Source: Burkholderiales bacterium | Lineage (GTDB): Bacteria; Pseudomonadota; Gammaproteobacteria; Burkholderiales; SG8-41 | Direction: 5' to 3' | DNA length: 11,568 nucleotides | NCBI GenBank assembly: GCA_019746155.1 | Contig: JAIESJ010000192.1 | Coordinates: 1-11,568, forward strand | Shown: piece by piece, positions 8,442-11,568 of the stretch | Position numbering within the stretch: position 1 is the stretch's first letter | How the letters are laid out: every line of letters begins with the position of its first letter | The notes under the pieces: model-generated | What the model was told of the DNA's origin: nothing | The model's input: only the letters and a program-made list of their open reading frames with translations | Database searches by the model: none | Translations under genes and position numbers: made by a program

Positions 8442-9050
8442 ATGGCTGAAGACAGCATGGCATTTGTGCAGTGGCTAAGGCAACAGGGAAGCGAAGATTT
8501 TCTGCGTTCGCTGGGGGAAGGCGCTCTGGCGAAGCTGATGGACTATGAGGTTTCCAACCCGATTGGAGCGGGACTTCATGAACGCAGTGGCGAATGACGG
8601 GGATCAGCAAATCTCAGGTTTCCGCGCTGTGTGCGGAAATCGATGAGCGCGTGGATTCCTTCCTCGAACGCCCCATCGAGGGCGAATGGCCTATCTCTGG
8701 CCGGATGCCACCTACCTCAAGGTGCGGCAGGCCGGGCGGGGGGGCTCGATGGCGGCAATCATCGCCTGCGCGGTCAACACCGACGGGCGGCGGGAGATTC
8801 TGGGACTGGGAGTGGGCGAATCCGAAGCCAAGGGATTCTGGCTCGAGTTTCTACGGGGACTTCGGCGACGCGGCCTGACCGGCGTCAAGCTGGTGATCTC
8901 GGATGCTCACGAAGGACTGAAAGCGGCGATGGCCCAGGTGTTCGCTGCCAGTGGGCAGCGTTGCCGGGTGCATTTCATGCGCAACCTGTGGGCCTGCGTG
9001 CCGAAGGTGCGCCAAGCCATGGTCAGCGCCCTGATCAACCGGCCGGAGAT
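8442..9050 (+). pseudogene. IS256-family transposase, disrupted by two deletions and a frameshift
   Basis: The original start is the ATG at 8442 with AGGAG six bases upstream. Piece A (8442-8597, MAEDSMAFVQWLRQQG to HERSGE) is the family's N-terminus. It jumps directly to piece B (8594-8690, MTGISKSQVSALCAEIDERVDSF), skipping the block of about 80 residues that normally follows HER. Piece B shifts frame near 8688, where one base is missing in EWP-YLW. Piece C (from 8690) then carries YLWPDATYLKVRQAGR, the DDE-region segment LVISDAHEGLKAA with its Asp, and QRCRVHFMRN. Near 9040 the reading passes into the right-end sequence, so the C-terminal third with the catalytic Glu is absent. The stop of A overlaps the start of B as ATGA, but this comes from the deletion and is unlikely to be functional coupling. 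The gene cannot make active transposase. Confidence 0.88.
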
Positions 9051-9057
9051 GCCCACC

Positions 9058-9087
9058 GGAATTTACACCAGCTTGACGGACGCTACC
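9058..9087 (-). repeat. Right terminal inverted repeat of the IS256 element
   Basis: The minus strand reads GGTAGCGTCC, then nine less conserved bases, then GTGTAAATT, mirroring the left end. The TAG in its terminal GGTAG is used as the stop codon of the adjacent minus-strand Crp-family gene. Confidence 0.75.
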
Positions 9088-9841
9088 ATCGTCGCGACTC
9101 AAAGCGAAAATGGGCCCGTTTCGTCGTGGATCGCGCGGTGTCGTCGCGGTCAGCCCGTGCGAGCAGTTCGTTGAGGCCGACCGCGTCCCGCAGTATGAGA
9201 GTACGGCCGTCGCGACCGACCCAACCGGCCGAGTTAAATTCTCCCAGCACCCGGTTCACGGTCTGCCGGGACGCGCCGATCATGTTGGCGAGCTCCTGAT
9301 CGCTGATCCGCACGCGGAAGCGTACGCCGGCCGGAGTGATGTCGCCCCAGTTGCGCGCGAGACGCAGCAGCACACGGGCGAGGCGGGCATCGGTCTTCTG
9401 AGTAACCCTGTCGGTCATCGCGTCGCACGCCAGCCGCAGCCGTGCGCCCATCAGCTTGATCACGTTGAGCGCGATCTGCGGGTGGGCGTGCAATACCTCC
9501 TCGAATGCCGTCCGCGAAATAGCGTAAACGGCCGAGCGGTCCACCGCTTGACCGTATACGGACTGCTCCAGCGAACCGGTAATTCCGCCGGCCCCGAAGA
9601 GATCGCCGGGAACGCAGAACCAGAAGATGGTGAGCGCGCCGCGCTGCGACAGGTAATAGATTTTCGCCAGCCCGCTCTCGAGAAAGAACACGCGGTTCGC
9701 GGGGTCGTGGGCGCGAAAGATGTGCTCGCCGCGGCGGTATTCGCGCCGCTCCGATCGCTGCAGGAAGGCTTGCCGGCCCTCCGGCGCGACGTGATCAAAC
9801 AGATTGATCTTGTTCCAGTACCAAGGATTGATCTCGCCCAT
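9083..9841 (-). CDS. Crp/Fnr-family transcriptional regulator
   Basis: The protein has 252 residues from the ATG at 9841, chosen because AGGAGG lies seven bases upstream; an earlier ATG at 9874 lacks such a site. The N-terminal cyclic-nucleotide-binding-like beta barrel spans about residues 15-120 (RRGEHIFRAHDPANRVFFLESGLAKIY, FCVPGDLFGAGG). A dimer helix follows at about 120-150, then a winged HTH at about 165-225 with recognition helix SRQTVNRVLGEF at 191-202. There is no N-terminal Cys cluster as in Fnr. The cAMP-site and heme-ligand signatures I know from Crp and CooA are also not evident, so the signal is unknown. It faces the PanB-like gene across a palindromic site. The stop TAG lies inside the terminal repeat of the IS256 element, so the basic tail after about residue 228 may be an acquired extension. 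Confidence 0.92.
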   Translation of the reverse strand: MGEINPWYWNKINLFDHVAPEGRQAFLQRSERREYRRGEHIFRAHDPANRVFFLESGLAKIYYLSQRGALTIFWFCVPGDLFGAGGITGSLEQSVYGQAVDRSAVYAISRTAFEEVLHAHPQIALNVIKLMGARLRLACDAMTDRVTQKTDARLARVLLRLARNWGDITPAGVRFRVRISDQELANMIGASRQTVNRVLGEFNSAGWVGRDGRTLILRDAVGLNELLARADRDDTARSTTKRAHFRFESRRW

Positions 9842-9876
9842 TGGCCCGCCTCCTATCTGTCTCGCGCGCGACATTC

Positions 9877-9882
9877 ATTTTA
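9877..9882 (-). promoter_or_regulatory. Possible -10 element of the Crp-family regulator gene
   Basis: TAAAAT on the minus strand lies 36 bases upstream of the start codon. The -35 position, 17 bases further back, falls inside the 20-bp palindrome and matches the consensus poorly. A bound regulator would cover this promoter, predicting autorepression. This is inference from spacing. Confidence 0.35.
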
Positions 9883-9887
9883 CAGTT

Positions 9888-9907
9888 TCTGTCGCATATG
9901 CGACAGA
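9888..9907. promoter_or_regulatory. Perfect 20-bp palindromic operator, TGTCG-N6-CGACA
   Basis: TCTGTCGCATATGCGACAGA is identical to its own reverse complement. It has the TGTnn-N6-nnACA layout of Crp/Fnr-family sites, with half-site TGTCG. It lies in the divergent region between the Crp-family gene and the PanB-like gene. Its centre (9897.5) is about 41.5 bases before the predicted start of the PanB-like transcript, the class II activator position, and about 27 before that of the regulator, a repressing position. The half-site resembles the one reported for the CO sensor CooA, but that does not prove CO sensing. Confidence 0.8.
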
Positions 9908-9926
9908 TATTAGCAAAAAAGGCGGC

Positions 9927-9940
9927 CATAATTCGGCTCA
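9927..9940 (+). promoter_or_regulatory. Predicted -10 and start region of the PanB-like operon
   Basis: CATAAT (9927-9932) is a good -10 hexamer. No acceptable -35 exists 16-18 bases upstream, where the right half of the palindrome sits. This is the usual picture of an activator-dependent promoter. The expected start is at about 9939-9940. Confidence 0.5.
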
Positions 9941-9973
9941 TCGCACGATCTTTCCCATCGAGAGGAGGCCCCT

Positions 9974-10864
9974 GTGAGCGAGATGCCACGCAAGAAAGTG
10001 ACGCTAAATTACTTGCGCCAGAAGAAGGCGAATGGCGAGCGGATCACGTCGATCGGCGTTTACGACGCGCCCATGGCCGCGATCGCTGACCGCGTCGGCT
10101 TTGACCTGCTGGTGATCGGGAACGCCGGACCGATGTCGCTCTTCGCGCACACCGACCCTACCACGGTGAAGTTCGAGGAGCAACTGTACATGACGCAGGC
10201 GGTCAGCCGCGTCGCGAAGTACGGCTTGATCGTCGGCCACATGCCGTACCTCAGCTATCATCTCTCAAAGGAGGACGCGATCCGCAACGCCGGTCGGCTG
10301 GTGTCCGAGGGCGGCGCCGACGCGGTCAAGTGCGAGGGCAACAAGTACACGGCGGAATACATTGCCGAGATCGTGCGCGCCGGCATTCCGGTGATGGGAC
10401 ACATTGGCATGCAAGCGTCCAGACGTACCGAGCAAAGCGGCTTCGGCATCAAGGGAAAGACTGCCGCGGAGGCGTGGGAGATCGTCGAGAACGCACGCGC
10501 GTTCGTCGAGGCGGGCGTATTCGCCTTCATCCTCGAGCAGGTCCCCACGGAGCTTGCGGCCTACCTTACCCGCACGCTGCCGGTGCCCGTCGTGACCCTC
10601 GGCGGCGGCCGCGTGAGCGACGGCATCTATCACATCAGCGGCGACGTAGTCGGCTACAGCGCCTTCCCCATCCCCAAGAATCGCGGCGCCTACGTGAACG
10701 TCGGTCCGCTCATCGAGGACGGGCTGCGCGGCTACCGCGACGACTGCATTGCCGGCACATATCCCCTCGAAGAGAATACATTTCACATGAGCGCCGAGGA
10801 GCACGAGAAGTTCCAGAAGCTCACTGGAGAATCGTTGCGTGCCGTGCCGGGTGCCGGTCGGTAA
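9974..10864 (+). CDS. PanB-like (ketopantoate hydroxymethyltransferase superfamily) enzyme with altered metal site
   Basis: The protein has 296 residues from GTG 9974, with AGGAGG at 9963-9968 five bases upstream. It has the PanB-type TIM-barrel layout throughout: SIGVYDAPMAAIADRVGFDLLVIG, the Arg-Asn-Ala-Gly-Arg segment at 104-108, VKCEG, GIPVMGHIGM, GIKGKT, FILEQVPTELA and the family-like ending YPLEENTFHM. PanB transfers a hydroxymethyl group from methylene-tetrahydrofolate to ketoisovalerate for pantothenate synthesis. Residues equivalent to E. coli Glu114 (here Glu121), His136 (His143) and catalytic Glu181 (Glu188) are kept. The Mg ligands Asp45 and Asp84 align with Asn50 and His89, and the usual VGDS motif reads IGNAG. 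No panC is adjacent. It is therefore probably a paralogue with a different substrate or metal, made together with the transporter component behind it. Distant relation to isocitrate lyase/PEP mutase enzymes is possible. Confidence 0.85.
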   Translation: MSEMPRKKVTLNYLRQKKANGERITSIGVYDAPMAAIADRVGFDLLVIGNAGPMSLFAHTDPTTVKFEEQLYMTQAVSRVAKYGLIVGHMPYLSYHLSKEDAIRNAGRLVSEGGADAVKCEGNKYTAEYIAEIVRAGIPVMGHIGMQASRRTEQSGFGIKGKTAAEAWEIVENARAFVEAGVFAFILEQVPTELAAYLTRTLPVPVVTLGGGRVSDGIYHISGDVVGYSAFPIPKNRGAYVNVGPLIEDGLRGYRDDCIAGTYPLEENTFHMSAEEHEKFQKLTGESLRAVPGAGR

Positions 10865-10934
10865 GCGCGCGACGACATCCAGCATGCGGGCGATCAGAAC
10901 CCGTAGCACATCCGTCCATCAAAGGAGGCCAGGC

Positions 10935-11568
10935 ATGATCACGTTTTTCCGCAGCATTGCGGTAGGTGCCGCGCTTGCCAGCGCGCTGCCCGTTCTCGCC
11001 GCAGACAACTCAGCCGCGACCTGGAAATCGATCGCCGCCAAGGCGACGAACGCCCACGGCGCACCCGTGGAGATCAAGACCAACTACTGGCTGGCATGGA
11101 CCGGCGCGTGGGACACGGTCATCATGAAGGAGGCAAAGCTGTGGGAGAAATGGCTGCCGAAGGGCAGCAAGGTGGAGTGGAAGCGCAACCTGCAGGGGCC
11201 GCCGGTCATCACCGATCTCGTCGCCAACAAGCAGCAGATCGGCTACATCGGCGACAACCCCTCCATCGTCGCGACCACCAAGCGCAATCTTGCGCCCATC
11301 AGTATCGTCGCGGTGAACGAGATGTCGCCCGGCCGGATGTGCGGCCTGGTGATGGTCCGTGCGGACGCCCCGCAGTTCAAGGATTACCGCGAGGCGGTGA
11401 AGTGGCTGAACGGCAAGACTGTCGGCGTGCCGAAGGGCAGCTGCGCCGACCGCCTCGGCCAGTTCATCTTCAGGAAGGAGGGCGTGTCGGTCACCTGGCA
11501 GCAGATGCAGGGCGAGGTGATCGTGACCAGCCTGCAGGCGAAGCGCATCGACGCTGCCGTGCTCTACG
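10935..11568 (+). CDS. Periplasmic ABC substrate-binding protein, nitrate/sulfonate/taurine class (3' end outside window)
   Basis: The start ATG at 10935 has AAAGGAGG six bases upstream, and the frame is open to the window edge, giving 211 residues. The N-terminus is a Sec signal peptide: Arg6, hydrophobic core IAVGAALASALPVLA, and likely cleavage after Ala22. The mature part begins as an SsuA/TauA/NMT1-like binding protein, with NYWLAWTGAWDTVIMKEAKLWEKW, then ITDLVANKQQIGYIGDNPSIVATT, a typical ligand-pocket stretch, and LNGKTVGVPKGSCADRLGQF at the domain crossover. It should capture a small anionic or heterocyclic solute in the periplasm for an ABC permease and ATPase, presumably encoded further right. 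It lies 70 bases behind the PanB-like gene on the same strand with no terminator visible between, so co-transcription is likely. The substrate is not determinable here. Confidence 0.9.
   Translation, partial: MITFFRSIAVGAALASALPVLAADNSAATWKSIAAKATNAHGAPVEIKTNYWLAWTGAWDTVIMKEAKLWEKWLPKGSKVEWKRNLQGPPVITDLVANKQQIGYIGDNPSIVATTKRNLAPISIVAVNEMSPGRMCGLVMVRADAPQFKDYREAVKWLNGKTVGVPKGSCADRLGQFIFRKEGVSVTWQQMQGEVIVTSLQAKRIDAAVLY

Larger units (their letters stand above)
8336..9087 (+). mobile_element. Internally deleted IS256-family insertion sequence, about 750 bp
   Basis: Both ends are related inverted repeats: the left begins GGTAGAGTCCACGG and the right, read inward on the other strand, begins GGTAGCGTCCGTCA. 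Both share GGTGTAAAT at the same offset. Between them lie broken pieces of an IS256-family transposase in the expected order. Full-length relatives are about 1.3 kb, so this copy has lost roughly 40 percent. I see no identical 8-9 bp target duplication at the flanks (left flank ends CTGCCGTCG, right flank starts ATCGTCGCG). The element may have been followed by deletion or recombination. It cannot move by its own transposase but could be mobilised in trans. Confidence 0.85.

Noticed and set aside
8594..8597. ATGA stop/start overlap between two transposase pieces as programmed translational coupling
   Set aside because: IS256-family elements encode a single uninterrupted transposase. The overlap arises where about 80 residues have been lost, and a further frameshift follows at about 8688.
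9083..9841. Calling the Crp-family regulator CooA or Fnr
   Set aside because: The operator half-site is CooA-like, but the CooA heme-ligand segment is not seen and the N-terminal Cys cluster of Fnr is missing, so the signal cannot be assigned.
9974..10864. Naming the gene panB
   Set aside because: Two metal-binding aspartates and the VGDS loop are replaced, and the context is a transporter and not pantothenate synthesis.

Overview
The window is GC-rich bacterial DNA, most likely from a proteobacterium and probably an autotrophic or facultatively autotrophic beta- or gammaproteobacterium. The reasons are a proteobacterial GroEL with a Gly-Met tail, Shine-Dalgarno-led genes, a LysR regulator of the NhaR type, and a two-gene DAB inorganic-carbon uptake system (dabB-dabA), which is typical of sulfur- and CO2-using chemolithotrophs. 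The species cannot be named from the sequence alone.

Left part (1-2415). The 3' three quarters of groEL ends in a large terminator-like hairpin. A small two-helix membrane protein gene follows behind its own plausible promoter and ends in its own hairpin. Next is a tRNA-Phe(GAA) with encoded CCA and a perfect 11-bp stem terminator. About 320 bases without a recognisable gene then lead to the 3' end of the LysR gene.

Middle (2416-8209). An NhaR-like LysR regulator on the minus strand faces a plus-strand operon of dabB (NuoL/antiporter-like membrane subunit), dabA (large zinc protein, DUF2309, all four zinc-site residues visible) and a DUF6671-like gene that overlaps the dabA stop by four bases. 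DabB and DabA together form an energy-coupled, carbonic-anhydrase-like CO2/bicarbonate accumulation machine. The regulator is placed to control it. The third gene is a candidate accessory factor but seems to have lost an internal block.

Boundary (8210-9087). After a short unassigned spacer lies a roughly 750-bp internally deleted IS256-family element. It keeps both terminal inverted repeats, but its transposase is reduced to three out-of-register pieces. It separates the DAB locus from an unrelated module and also supplies the stop codon of the next gene.

Right part (9083-11568). A Crp/Fnr-family regulator (minus strand) is divergent from a plus-strand pair: a PanB-like (ketopantoate hydroxymethyltransferase superfamily) enzyme whose metal-binding aspartates are replaced, and the start of a periplasmic substrate-binding protein of the nitrate/sulfonate/taurine ABC class. 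A perfect 20-bp palindrome lies between them, centred about 41.5 bases before the predicted transcription start of the PanB-like gene. This layout predicts activation of the pair and autorepression of the regulator. The module looks like an uptake-plus-enzyme system for an unknown small organic substrate and is the least described part of the window.
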